A stretch of DNA of 64,000 nt from Dimorphilus gyrociliatus (Eukaryota > Annelida > Polychaeta > Dinophilidae), in assembly GCA_904063045.1 (NCBI GenBank), contig CAJFCJ010000007.1, forward strand, positions 2,301,404 through 2,365,403, given 5' to 3'. The position numbers and the translations under genes were made by a program. Positions 1 to 11,516 of this stretch are shown in pieces. The notes beneath the pieces were generated by a model. It was not told the origin of the DNA. It saw nothing but the letters and a program-made list of their open reading frames with translations, and did not search any database. The first letter of the stretch is position 1. Every line of letters starts with the position of its first letter.

Positions 1-1434
1 CGTGAGATATACTTGACAAATAAAAGATAAAAGTAGCAATGCGATTACGGCTTTGACCAAAACTTGATTCCGAAACGTGCGGTTCAAAAAAGTCTTTATG
101 TGGCTCATATTGACCTCCAATACCATATGTAACTACTTGAAATGGTTCAGCTGTCATCACACCTGATATTTTCGCAGTCTTCAAATGAATTAACCTGTTA
201 ATTCTATTTGCTATCTTTTCAACCATTTTATCCTGTTCATCGTTTAACCAACCAACTTTGCTTATTCGATTATTACCAGACCATCCACCAATCATTTGCG
301 CTCTTGCCATAGAAGGATAAGCTAAATCAACAAGTTTATCTGCCTCCTTCTCAGAAATAACATCGTATACTAATGAAATAAGGGGATCGATATTCAACAG
401 TTCTTCTTTAATAAGTTCGTACGGGATTCTTCCTTTACGATATCGGCAAACTAAAGGCTTCGGAGGAAAATCGTTTCTACAAAGAGCTTCGTACCTCCTA
501 ATATAGATAGATGACAGATCGGAAATTCTCAGATAATACTATTTATTATCAATAATAACTTACTCAAATTCAGTTGTTACATTTCTCTTCCATATTGAAT
601 GACCTTTTATTCCCTCAATTTGGATAAATAATTTTAATACTTCCTCATAAAGAGTCTCGTTCTCTGGATCAAGATCTAACACTCTCTCAGCGAATTCTTC
701 GGCCCCAGTTGAATTTTCCAAAGCCAAATGCGCGTTGACTAGCTATTATATGATATGATATTATTATTATACTTTAGCTGCAATATATGAATTATGCTTA
801 CTCCTAAATAAGCATCTCTCAACGATGATGAATCCGATTGATTGGTCCTTTCCAAAGCAGCCAATCTCCAAGCTATACCATAATCTTTAAAGTTTGCGCT
901 CTCTTCAGCAACTCTAGCTATTTCCTGGCATTCAGTTTTAGATAAGGGCTCTGTTTGAACACCAAGAACATGTCCGTTCGCTAGATCTTTAGTATCGATT
1001 TTATATGTTCTTTGAATTCTTAAAACTGAGAGACAAGATCCATCAAAATCGTCTTTTTTGGGTAATTCTGTAATTGATAATCCATCAGTAATTAATTTCA
1101 TGTTTTGTGTACTCGTTGCTTTCTGGGTACTTGCGATCCACAAATTTTGAAACCTTTGAAAGAGTCTAAAAGAATCGATGGGATGATTAAGATTCAAAGG
1201 TTCAAAGATGGGAATTTTGGTATCTCCAACTAGTTCGTAATCTTTAATCAAATCTTCCATTTTTTGAAGATTTTCTTTCATCCATTCCAATTTTACTTCT
1301 TCAGCTTCGTAATACTTCTCCAAACCATTCAAAAGATTATCTTCGTTCTTCAACAGCATGGCGATGTGCCTGATAGATGTGAAAAGTTCGCCATGAACAA
1401 TCGGAAAAAGGCAAAGCAGTAGCAACACCTTCAT
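1..1434 (-). CDS. P4HA: Prolyl 4-hydroxylase alpha subunit, C-terminus cut by window edge
   Basis: Exons on the minus strand are 802-1434, 564-742 and <1-497, with GT-AG boundaries and continuous phase. The enzyme hydroxylates proline in collagen-like chains in the ER using Fe(II), 2-oxoglutarate and ascorbate, as a tetramer with PDI. The protein opens with a clear signal peptide (MKVLLLLCLFPIVHG), followed by the helical N-terminal dimerisation and peptide-substrate region. A P4HA-typical YEALCR segment precedes the catalytic domain. That domain shows YGIGGQYEPHKDFF, whose His and Asp are the first two iron ligands. The distal His, the 2-oxoglutarate Lys and the end of the protein lie beyond base 1. 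About 435 of the roughly 530 residues usual for the family are present. The family call is firm; which paralogue is unknown. Confidence 0.93.
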
Positions 1435-1674
1435 GATAAAAATTATAACAGTGACAATTGAAAAAGTAATACCGCAAGTCTAGACAAGATCAAACATACA
1501 ATGAAAGGGATTAGCCTTGCTTTTTCATATTCAACTATTTCAATATTCAATTATATATTGAGACTTGAAATTTTATTAGTAACGAACTAAAACATAGGTA
1601 AATACAAGTTTTCCTGTACAAATCAGTACGAATACTGAAAAAAATAACATTAGAAAGTTAACACATTTTGTTTT

Positions 1675-4600
1675 TCAATGAATACAAAGCATTGCTCTGG
1701 CGTTCGTAACAAATTCTTCAAATTTATCTGTAAATCGAGTTTTATTTTTTCGATTATTTGTAAAATATTCGTCGTTTGGTGTTAATTCATCAAAGGCACA
1801 TATTAATCTATTTCTAGCTTCTTCTTCTTTCTGTGTTTCTACAATTTGTCGTACCAACGTCTTATATGTATTAACATTGGAAGATATAAGAGAAAATATA
1901 GTGTCAGCCACAGTATCCAACAAATCCATTTCAAAGGGTTCTAACAAGACCATCTGCAAAATGGTTCCCATGAAAGGTTCTAATCTATAAGAAGAAATTT
2001 CAACCGTAGCTAAACTAGCTATGGCTTCCAAACAGAGTTTAAGAACATCGGTTCCAAGTGTTGAGGATAATCCTAATTGCAGTGAGTCAAGTACATTTTG
2101 CAGGGAAGGCGAAGTAAGCATTAACTTTGCATCCATTTCGCTTAAATATGCAATTAATTTGAAATATTGACTACTTAAACGAGGGAAACTTAATAAATTT
2201 TCATTCATCATTGGCATAATAATTTCTAGTCCCCTTAATACGACACCAGTTGTTGGACTCTTATAATCATCGCTAGATGGGAAAAAATCCATAAAGTCTT
2301 TGGATAGCATATGCGTTAAAATTTCCATGAGTAAACTAAGGTCAAGAAGTTGTTCCTCTTCCGTTGTCTTTGTCAATCGTATCTTTCCGTTGTTTACTTT
2401 CGAATACATTTCCAATAGTTTTGTGATACATTCATAAAATTTTTTGGAATAGTCAATACTTAAGTAGCACAACTGTCTGTTTGCGATCAAGCTATAAAAT
2501 TCAAAAAGATTTTCTAAAACATCAGGACTATCCTTGAAATTATTGAGAATTAAGTGCCCTGCTTCCATAGCAGGATTAACAAAGTTAAACAAGTCACGGA
2601 AATTTTGAGCGGTTGTAGCTTCTACAACGCCGCATAAAAGTTCTAATATTTTGTTCAATTCTTGCTTACGAATTGTGTCATTCCTTAATATAAGTGTACT
2701 ATTTCTAAGATTCTCAAAATACATTGTCCATCGTGATGTATTTCCAGAATGTGATGTTCCTGCATAAACTATAGCCTTGCATATCAATCTCACTCCTTGT
2801 GATGGTAACGAAGCAACCTGTAAACTTGCTAAACGCTCTATTAAACTCCAAAATCCTTCACTTTCTAGTAATAGTACTGCACGTTGATGACGTTCGGCAA
2901 GAATTACTAATAGATGAAGACATTCAATTAAAGTTTGTTCTTCTCCCGACCACATCTGAACGGCTTTTGTACATATATCCACTAGTTGTGCCACGATCAC
3001 TTTCGATATGGGAGCGTCACATCCCCATATAGTATTAAATGTTGGACTCATCTCTGTGTAATTATCTTCGTTCGGTAGGAGATAAGTTCTTACCCACCTT
3101 TGAAGAAATAAACCGCAGGTAGCTGCAACTTGTGGCGACCAATCCATATTATTGCAAGTTGCTTCTAGACACATTTCCAGTAATCTTTGAATTTTAACGA
3201 CAAGTAAAACGATTCCATCGACACTTTCAAGCGTTGTACTAGTTCCCTGAACAAAACTGATGGTAGCGTTAACATTGGATTTTCCTGATTTTATTTCATC
3301 GATTGCGTGCTGCATTATTTGACTAGGAATTAAAGGGGTTTCTCCAATAACGTCGTCGGTCAAGAGAGCTGCGGCAACCAAAACTATCCAATGTAGATCT
3401 TCGTATAATTCTGCTAGACTAATTGGGGTTTTCCCAGACAGTCTATCAATTAACAAGTCGTTGACGAGGCTTAAACAATGTGATAGGTTAACTCTAGCTA
3501 GAGTTGCAATAGAACACAATTCATCTTTAAATTTATCCTTGTCCTCTTCATCTTCTTCCAAGATAACTTCGTCATTAGCTACTGGTCGACAGCCTAATGG
3601 AGGGGCTAAATGGCAATAGAGAAAAGACTCAAAAATATTTGAGCAGTGGTTTGGACTAAGTGGAAAGTCCTCAATAGCTAATCTTGACCAAGCATCCAGC
3701 AGTCTTCGATAAGCATCTTGTTTCTCATCACTATTCTCTAGTTCAGCTTCCTTACCAAGTGTTACAGTCATTTCGGTCATTCCATTGAATAAACTCTCTC
3801 TACAGCTAGTGTCAAGCTGTCCAAAAAGCATAAGAGGGAAGAAAATGATTAAATTCGATATAACATGAGCGAAGGATGGCCTTGTAGAAGCATCCTTGAA
3901 AATTTGTAATATGCTATTAATAAAATGGTTAAGATAGCGAATTTTGGAGTCAAAGTCAGGAAATACATTTCCATTCAATGATGCTAACTGAATTAGACAT
4001 CTTATGCACGATTCTTTCAATTCTTCCGTGAAAAGTGAATACAATTTCACAACTAAAGTAATGAGGTCTGGATTTAAAAATACATTTTTCCAACATGCTG
4101 GTGGCTTAAGGGATGGATTTGGTGATCCTTTAAAACATCCGATATGTCTTCGAGATAAATCTACTGGCAAAAATTCCCAATTCAGTAAAATTTCAAGTAC
4201 AGATAGCAGCTTTTCGCTAATTTGAAAATTTTCGCTTGATTGAGGTGATTGCAGAATTTGTATGAGTAAATTGCTAACTAAGAGGAATATTTCTTTCAGA
4301 TGCTCCCTCTGAAAAACAGGATAAGTAATCACAGTCAAGTTTGATATCACAATTTACCTCAAATTGCATTTTACAACAATTATGCATTTCCCACGATAAA
4401 CCGACTGCACTTGATCGACTTGTACTAGAAAATTCAATGAGGATAGCTTTCAAAAGTGAACATGCTACTAATTGATAATATAATTGATTGGACTGGAATA
4501 AATTGTTTATATCTAGAAATATTTGTTGTAATAAGCTATTGCTCTCCACGCTTCCTCTTTTAATAATGACAGCCAAGGCATCGAGCAGTTCTTCCCTTAC

Positions 4601-5155
4601 ACAGAGTATTAACCTAAACACAAGAGTTTTTGTTAGTTATGATACATTTCGCAATTTGTTCACTATACTTACGATGGATTTGACGTAACGTATTCCAAAA
4701 TGAATTTTCTAAGATTGTCAATCAAGTCCTTTTTCAAAATACACCACTCTCTCAGCGTGGCTTCTTTAATTGTAGACCCCATTTGAAAAAGAACAAACGT
4801 GCTACTGCTTCTCTCTGTTGTGCAAAAGTGCTATATTTCATTAAATCCATAATTAAGAACTATATCAGACTTACGAAGAATTTGTTGGCAAATCTCATAA
4901 GGAAATTTAGATCTTTTAAACTCGATAAACACCTGATCAGCCTGTTGTCGTTGCTCAGTCGTTACAAGTGCAGGACTTGCCTAAAAATATCCGTATTATC
5001 GCTCTCATATAAATAAAGTAACAAAGTAAGGCCGTTGTAAACTACCGTTACAAGAATATTTAACTTCAAAAGTTCGAATGTTTGATATTTACCATAATAC
5101 AGTGTCCGGCACTTTCCAGACGCTCAATAACACCTTTAATCGACTCTTCATTCAT
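1675..5155 (-). CDS. XPO4: Exportin-4
   Basis: Five coding exons: 5093-5155, 4875-4980, 4673-4814, 4358-4613 and 1675-4308, encoding about 1066 aa against about 1150 in vertebrates. It is a karyopherin-beta nuclear transport receptor; characterised family members export eIF5A and SMAD3 and import SOX proteins. Recognition rests on co-linear XPO4-specific blocks: the N-terminal TTEQRQQAD segment, the VIIKRGS repeat region, DLYEDLHWIVLVAAALL with the following ETPLIP, and a C-terminal EEFVTNARAMLC. Helical HEAT-like repeats run throughout. The start codon is preceded in frame by a TGA with no ATG between, so the start at 5155 is well fixed. The last exon is unusually long (2.6 kb) for this genome. 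Confidence is high. Confidence 0.95.
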
Positions 5156-5742
5156 TTCGAAAAGCGAGTCAAATCCCTTAACTGGTAAATTGGTACTTAT
5201 TTCATTAAACGAGAGTAATCTTTCATCACCCACACGTAAATATGCTCATAAAAATATTATTTTATATATTTAAGATTTGGAAAAATATACAAAATTCAAG
5301 AAATATAAAAATACGAAAATAACTGGTTCAGTCTTGGAGCCGACAGATCGATTATTTCTCTATATAATTATCCCAGCAGCAATCAAGACCAATCTCTGAT
5401 ATCAATTTATATTGAAAATGTTTTTTTTTTTGTTTCCTATTTTCTTTTAAGTACGTTAAAAGCTTTTTATAAGCTTTTTTGTAAAATTTAAATCGATCAA
5501 CCTTTGGTAGTTTCTGGTTGGCAAATCTATAGTATTAAATTAATTACATTATGTTAGATATCATTATGATACAAATAGGAAACAATTTTAACAAATTGAT
5601 GTAACTGTTTCAATGTAGATTTTCAAAGTAGTGTAAAATTATCAACAACAACAAAACGTAAGAAATAATGTATTTTAGTAGACATCTTAGAAACATGTGA
5701 GAAAATATCTCAAGAACTATTAGCAATTGAAAAATTATCCAA
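5156..5742. other. Intergenic gap between XPO4 and BLOC1S1
   Basis: About 590 bp of AT-rich sequence with short homopolymers. It must hold the XPO4 promoter and the BLOC1S1 3' UTR. No ORF, RNA gene or repeat family could be supported. Confidence 0.6.
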
Positions 5743-6296
5743 TTATCGAATTTGAGAAGCTTGCTTAAAAGTATATTCTAAGGCCGAGGCAACAGTTTTC
5801 ATATCACTTTCAATACTTTTTGACCAATTTTCGACATCACCCAACTCTTTCAGTGAATTTTTTAAATCTTCTACTAATTTCAACCATAATACTGTTTGTT
5901 TATTGAAACTAGTAACGCTTGATTGAAGCATTCGAGTCTCAGTATCCAATTTCTTTTGATTGATATAAGCTTGTGATACTCTGGAAAGATGCGATAGTAA
6001 ATAATTGATGTTGGAAAAATTTAAAGAGGTTTAATGAAATTTATTAATTATACTCGGGTTTTAGTTGTAAATATACTTACCCCACATTTAGATGGTCAAC
6101 AAGGGCACTAGAAAATTCGGATGCAGCAGCAATTGCCTCCCTCTTTCTTTTCTCTTAAAAAAACATTTTGCAAAATTAAACATCGACTCGCTTGTAGTGC
6201 TTTGAACTAAATAAATTACAGTCAGCATTTACCTTGTTCTTCCTTTCTACTAGCGGTCCGCTGATGGTGCTCTTTTAACATCGCTGAGAGCGACAT
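5743..6296 (-). CDS. BLOC1S1: BLOC-1 complex subunit 1
   Basis: Three exons: 6233-6296, 6081-6153 and 5743-5980, encoding 124 aa, the usual length of the family. BLOC1S1 (GCN5L1) is a shared subunit of BLOC-1 and BORC in endosome/lysosome biogenesis and positioning, and is also reported in mitochondrial protein acetylation. The sequence shows the family pattern from end to end: MLKEHH near the start, REAIAAASEFSSALVDHLNVGVSQAY, then LKELGDVENWSKSIESDM and a terminal ALEY helix. It is almost entirely coiled-coil. It is transcribed divergently from JKAMP, with about 350 bp between start codons. Two near-adjacent in-frame ATGs exist; the upstream one (MSLSAML) was chosen. Confidence 0.95.
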
Positions 6297-6649
6297 AATT
6301 AACTATAAAGATTCAGAGCGATAATGTGCCTTGATAATGTATCAACATTAAAGTGGAAATAGAAAATGAATGATCCCCCTGTTAGACTCAATTATATTAT
6401 GGTAATATTTACGCGGAACCCCAACCATACTAATTAAAAGTCAAAACAATAAACCCTATGCATAAAACAAACATGGTTTGAAGAATCTAATAATATTTTT
6501 TATAGTTTGCACTATCTCTTAAATATTCGATTTATCATTTTCTCTTAGTAAAGGGTCGTTTACTTGTGATTCTACTGCCAATTTTGAATCATGAATATTG
6601 ATGAGCAACCTCGCCGTTGATGCGATGAATCTGTAGAGTGATTTATATA
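6297..6649. promoter_or_regulatory. Divergent promoter region BLOC1S1 / JKAMP
   Basis: A 353 bp stretch between two head-to-head start codons, AT-rich with no ORF. It must contain both promoters and 5' UTRs. No specific factor site is claimed. Confidence 0.5.
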
Positions 6650-7720
6650 ATGACAATTTGGCGGATAATTCATTTTTTAATTCTGATTTTTTCATTTTGT
6701 TCAGCCGAAACTTATAATTCTGGTAAGTTTATATAGAAAAGGTTTGCTTCAGTAAACGTAGTTAAAGTATATCAAGAAATATTCCGTTTTTCGGACAGTT
6801 CCTTTTTCATTCTCAAATATTTTTCAGACCCAATACAACCAGCAGAAAAGCGTTGTCCTGGGAGCTACTGTGGAAAAATCAAATCTTTTGATAATACTTA
6901 TAGCAAATGCGGTCCATGCCCAAGACTCTACGAGTCTTGTAATGGGATATGCACAAAATGCACTTCTTCACCATCCACCTATGATTATATGTATTTTATT
7001 TTCATGGCTCTGTTACTCCCTGTACTCTCAGCTGTATCGATAGATAGATGGGGTTACGTTAAAGGAATAAGAGTTGTTGCACTTTACATCTGCGTAGTTG
7101 TTGAAACTATCTTATCTGCAATTATAACACTACTATTGTTTACTCCCAAGTGGGAACTGAATTTATTAGTTTGTAATGCTAAAAAAGTGAAAGATTTTTA
7201 TGCTATTTTCTCCAGCAGAGCAAAATATGAAGGAGAAACTATTTACTGCAATTATGAAGTTGTTTACCCAAGATATACTATCATTTTAACGTATTATGCA
7301 ATAAGTGTATTTGTATTGTTAATCTTCCGGCCTGCAGTTTCCAAAATTATAGGATCTTGTTCGAGACCAACATACGCTTCTCTTTTCATCGCTCCGTCAT
7401 TGATAATAATTCACTCTCTCTTGGCAGGAGTAATATATTACACCTTCCCCTATATTTTGGCAGTTTTGGCTGTTGTATTCAACGCTATACACCTATCATC
7501 ATATCCCGTTCAAACATGGAAAAATTTAATTGTGGATTCTATAAAGCCTAGAAATTTGATTTTAATTTTAGCTGATTCTTCACTATTAGCGTTCTCTGTT
7601 TGCGCTATAACAGAATTGACTGATTTCAAAACTCATTTACCATTTTTGCTGTTGGCACCTATGCCAGCTATTTTATATATATTGACTGCCCCTTTAACAG
7701 ATCTATCAGAGATTGAGTAA
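6650..7720 (+). CDS. JKAMP: JNK1/MAPK8-associated membrane protein
   Basis: Two exons (6650-6722 and 6828-7720) give 321 aa. JKAMP is a multi-pass ER membrane protein that anchors JNK and links the ubiquitin-proteasome machinery to ER-associated degradation. After an N-terminal signal-like hydrophobic stretch comes a luminal cysteine-rich module (CPGSYCGK, CGPCPRLYESCNGICTKC), then about seven hydrophobic segments. The conserved block Y-x-Y-x-V-YPRYTIILTYYA resembles the family's AVYPLYTI region. The 3' UTR carries a TGTATATA Pumilio-type element near 7769. PDIA6, another ER-stress-linked gene, lies tail-to-tail downstream. The whole length aligns by eye with the vertebrate protein, so the identification is secure. 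Confidence 0.93.
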
Positions 7721-8243
7721 TAATTCTATATATGTATATGTATTTTTTTTTCATTTTTTGTATATTTGTATATAATAGTATTATGCAAAATTAGTATGCC
7801 TGTAAAGTCATAAATATTGCCTTTTTATGACTCATCGGCTTGAATCTTGAGCTCTAAACTGTATTGTTATTGATGAATTACGGTTTTTTAAGGCCGAATT
7901 ATTAATGTGATATGGTAAAATTATTTGTTTAGGAGACTGCATTAATAATAATTAATATTCATGTTTCAAATATGTAACTTATAGCTCTTCTAATTCTCAT
8001 GCTGAAAATATTAAGTGAGATAAAAATAACATCGAATGAAAATTTATCTTAACTGTATTGAAAAAACATAATTTGTAGTCCTGGAGAAACGGTTAACAAA
8101 CCTCTTCTACTCAAAAGAGACCTAAATTTGCACAAATGGTTTTAGGTGAAAAAAATGAGCATGAAAATAAGTGTATATATATATTTCTTATATATATATA
8201 TAAATATATGTATGAAATAAACGTCACAATAACCCTATGTAGA
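7721..8243. other. Shared 3' region of JKAMP and PDIA6 (convergent)
   Basis: About 520 bp of 3' UTR and spacer between convergent genes. It is AT-rich, with UGUA-type elements near 7755-7776 and a TA-rich run near 8173-8211. No gene is seen. Confidence 0.6.
8173..8211. repeat. TA dinucleotide microsatellite
   Basis: Imperfect (TA)n run just downstream of the PDIA6 stop codon, inside the likely PDIA6 3' UTR. Confidence 0.8.
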
Positions 8244-10002
8244 TTATAATTCGTCATCGAGTTTAACATCAGAAAGATCAATTTCTTCTTCTTTTGGTAA
8301 TTCTCCATCTTTTCCATCCCAGGCATCGATATCAGCTGCTTCTGGCAATTTTCCTCCTCCGATTGGAACGGTTGATCCTCTTCCAAAGGAGAGAGCTTTC
8401 AAGAACTCATCAATTCCGGTTTGACCAAAAGATCCTGAAAGATATATTTGACGATATAAACCTATTCGTTGGCGAATAAAATAATTCTTAAATATTCGTT
8501 ACCTTTAAATGGAGAGTATTTTCCTTTTCTCGAGTTAACTGCAGCCATTGCTGGATATCCAAAGCCACCAATTCCTAGAGCATCCTCCAATTTGGATTGT
8601 TGACCAGCTTCAGACCAAGCCCATCCCCACATCTTCTTCTTGTATTTTGCTCCTAATTCTGATAAAACGGAGATATAGTCGTTACGGCATTTCGATTGAC
8701 AATCCAATATATGAGGCAAAAATGCAACAATGCATAATTGTTTTTCAGCGCAAGCATCTTCAAGTACTTTTGAACTTGTAATTTGTTCAACCTTTGGGGG
8801 AGGAACATTTTCAGCAAGTTTATCCAAAGCCCATCTAACAATATCACCAGATGTCCTTCCACCATCGTACTCTTCAGCCGAATTTTGATCCTTAGCTCCA
8901 GCTGGGAAATATTTAATAGTGGGATAACCACGGATTCCAAATCTACTGGCTACAACTGTATTTACAGTTGCATCAACGGCGGCTACTTTAACTTTGCCTT
9001 TCAATTCAGTAGCGGCAGAAGCCCATTGGGGAGCCAAATTTTTACAATGACCGCACCATGGTGCGAAGAATTCGACCAACCATATGTCATCACTACCATA
9101 AACCAATTTTTCAAAGTTGGAATCAGTCAATTCAATGACGTCATCTTGATTTCCTGGTTTGGAGCCTCCGCTGCTTCCTCCTCTACTACCACTACCACCT
9201 CCACTGCTTCCTCCACGTCCAGACAATCTAGCCGAAGTTATTTGTCTCAAACCATTCAGTGCGGCATCAACCAAACCAGATGCACTTCGTGCACCATTGT
9301 AATCAGACGGAGAATTCTTGTTTGCTCCAAAGACTTTTATAGTAGGGAAGCCTCTAACATTGTATGGTCCTCCAACTGATTGATGTTTATCCATATCAAC
9401 TGCACCGACTTTGGCAATTCCCTAAAAAATATGCAATTTTTACTCAAATTTGGCTTAGATGAAAAGTTGATTTAACTTACTTTCAAAGCTGTTGCAGCTT
9501 TTTTATATTCTGGAGCAAGTTGCTGACAATGACCGCACCTTTACAATAAAACAAGAGGATTATAAATATGATCAATAAATAGTATAATAAAATATTCAAA
9601 TTTCATACCATGGGGCATAAAATTCGATGATCCACAAGTCATCACTATTCACAACTTCTCTATTGAAACTAGACGCGTCTAGATCAATAACATCGTCGGA
9701 CGGAGAGTATAAACCGTAGCTTACAGCTGCACAACCCAGCAGAAAAACTGAAAAATATTTTATATTAAATTACTTATAATGTTGAAGAATTGCTATTTTT
9801 AATGTTTCATTAATACATTAAGAATTTAACATGATTAGACATGCCTACAATCATTTTTTTTTTAAATTTTCTCAGTTTTATTTAAACATTATTAAGCTTT
9901 CAACGAAATAAATATCATTTTATATGATTTCTTAAAAATACTAAATGATAGAGTATAATTTAAGTATCATATAAAGTAAACGTTACCTATAGAACGATAC
10001 AT
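8244..10002 (-). CDS. PDIA6: Protein disulfide-isomerase A6
   Basis: Five exons: 9987-10002, 9609-9747, 9481-9538, 8503-9421 and 8244-8434. They encode 440 aa, the usual length for this family. The enzyme makes and rearranges disulfides in the ER lumen and dampens IRE1/PERK signalling. Visible features are a signal peptide ([17 protein letters not shown]), two thioredoxin domains each with a CGHC active site (about residues 52-56 and 193-197), a Gly/Ser-rich linker between them, and a C-terminal b-type domain. The chain ends in DDEL, a variant of the KDEL retrieval signal. The first CGHC is split by an intron after the Trp codon. A perfect ER-stress element lies about 90 bp upstream. Confidence 0.97.
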
Positions 10003-10090
10003 GGCTCAAGTTCACCCTTTCAACTTTCAGAATGAAATAATTCAATCCCCCTTTCCCGGTCTCAAATGAAGTAAACACACGTTGCTTTTT

Positions 10091-10109
10091 CGTGGACGAT
10101 TTTCATTGG
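10091..10109 (-). promoter_or_regulatory. ER stress response element (ERSE)
   Basis: On the minus strand this reads CCAAT-N9-CCACG with exactly nine spacer bases, the textbook ERSE bound by NF-Y plus ATF6/XBP1. It sits 89 bp upstream of the PDIA6 start codon in the right orientation, between PDIA6 and divergent HAUS4. The motif match is exact; function in this animal is inferred from the element's known role in chaperone promoters. Confidence 0.85.
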
Positions 10110-10241
10110 CTAGTTTTATGATGATCAATTTTACTAACCTATAAAAAAATAAACTGGTATAAAAACTAGATGGCGTGAGTTGTGTCGGTATTTTTTATTT
10201 TAAACCTTAAAGGAGATATATTCAGATCCAAATATAATATA

Positions 10242-11332
10242 ATGGAAAATACTACACGATCAGAAAATTTGGATATACCACAAATATCTGAAGAGTCACT
10301 GGTAATCTCGGAGTTAAAATTAAAAGCAAATTCAATGTTTTATCTAAACAATTTCAAATATAGAAAATTGAAGAAGAGCACAGTGCTGCAAAGAAAAATT
10401 ATTTCAAAGTACAAATATTCCTTAACGTACTTAAAGAAGTTATACGAGAGAAAAAAACAACACAGCCTAATTTATACGACCAAATTGAGAGACAACTCAC
10501 GTATGCCAAAGTAAAAAGTTTGTTGCCATCACAAGGAGAATGTGGAAAGAGCATGTATTCTGAAGGTCTTCTTGGTCTCTCTCGTGAATCTATAATACAA
10601 ACTACAGACAAAGTTGTATTTATACTTTCAATATCATTCTATTTGTTTGTATTTATACTATATTATTCTAGAAAAATCAAATTCTTCCACTGGCTTTAGC
10701 CGATATAGAAACAAATTTAGCATCAAAGTTCGAACATCTATCAAAAATACTTCACATTCCCAGTTCGGATAGCCACTATACTCGTATTAAGAAAATTGCG
10801 AAACAGAAACAGCAAATTACTGATATAGAGAATGAAATGAGGGAAAAATGTGTCCAGCTTAAACTTCTCTTCTTCGAATATGTTAATGTAAGATTTTTGT
10901 GCTTGAATGTTTTGTTCATTTTCTCTTTAAACACAAATTAAACAATAGGGCATGAGGGAAGCAACGGAAAGTCTCATAGCATCTTTAAATCCAGTTGATA
11001 GGTTGTTACGTTACAGTAAAGATGAGTTATCGTTTATTCGTACAAGATCTGAGGCGCTTCACTTGAAGATGAAGCTAACAGAAATGGAATTGGTTCTAGA
11101 TACCTACAGTAGTCAATCAATTGAGGCCTTAAAGTGTATTTCATCTCGATTAAACAATCAGGTAGATGCTAGAAGTCATGAAATTGATAATCTTACAACA
11201 AAAATTCAAGCATATGAAAATGTTGGTGGAGAATTTGACAGTCTGGTTAAGCAGTATGTGACCCTTGTTGAAGATATGCAAGATAAGAAAGATATGCTTC
11301 TTCAAATGGCTGGTTCTGAAGCGACTGAATAA
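10242..11332 (+). CDS. HAUS4: HAUS augmin-like complex subunit 4
   Basis: Four exons (10242-10301, 10364-10612, 10672-10887 and 10949-11332) encode 302 aa. HAUS4 is part of augmin, which recruits gamma-tubulin to spindle microtubules for branching nucleation. The protein is mostly coiled coil. The diagnostic C-terminus is present: an ALHLKMKLTEMELVLDTYS helix, a Y-E-x-x-G-x-E-F-D-x-L-V-K-x-Y motif and a following D-K-K helix, matching the family ending. It also has the mid-protein LLGLSRESII motif. The intron 2 donor is a weak GTTGTA, chosen because both phases fit. It shares a 240 bp promoter region with PDIA6. It converges with POR 184 bp downstream. Confidence 0.85.
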
Positions 11333-11516
11333 TGTTAAAAGTCATCTATTCAAGTTAAATGTTATTAAAGCTTTTAGATCTTTTACGATAGTTAAGAAAA
11401 AATAAATTCGCTATATTGAAAATGATAATTCTACAGGTTCTTTTAAATTAAAATTTGGCATGAAAATTTAGATTTAGTGAGAAAGTACACAATTGTGACT
11501 ATATATTGAAAAACTT

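Noticed and set aside
1675-1700. Spliced-leader or operon organisation for same-strand gene runs
   Set aside because: Same-strand gaps are several hundred bases and no consistent AG-leader acceptor pattern was seen before start codons.
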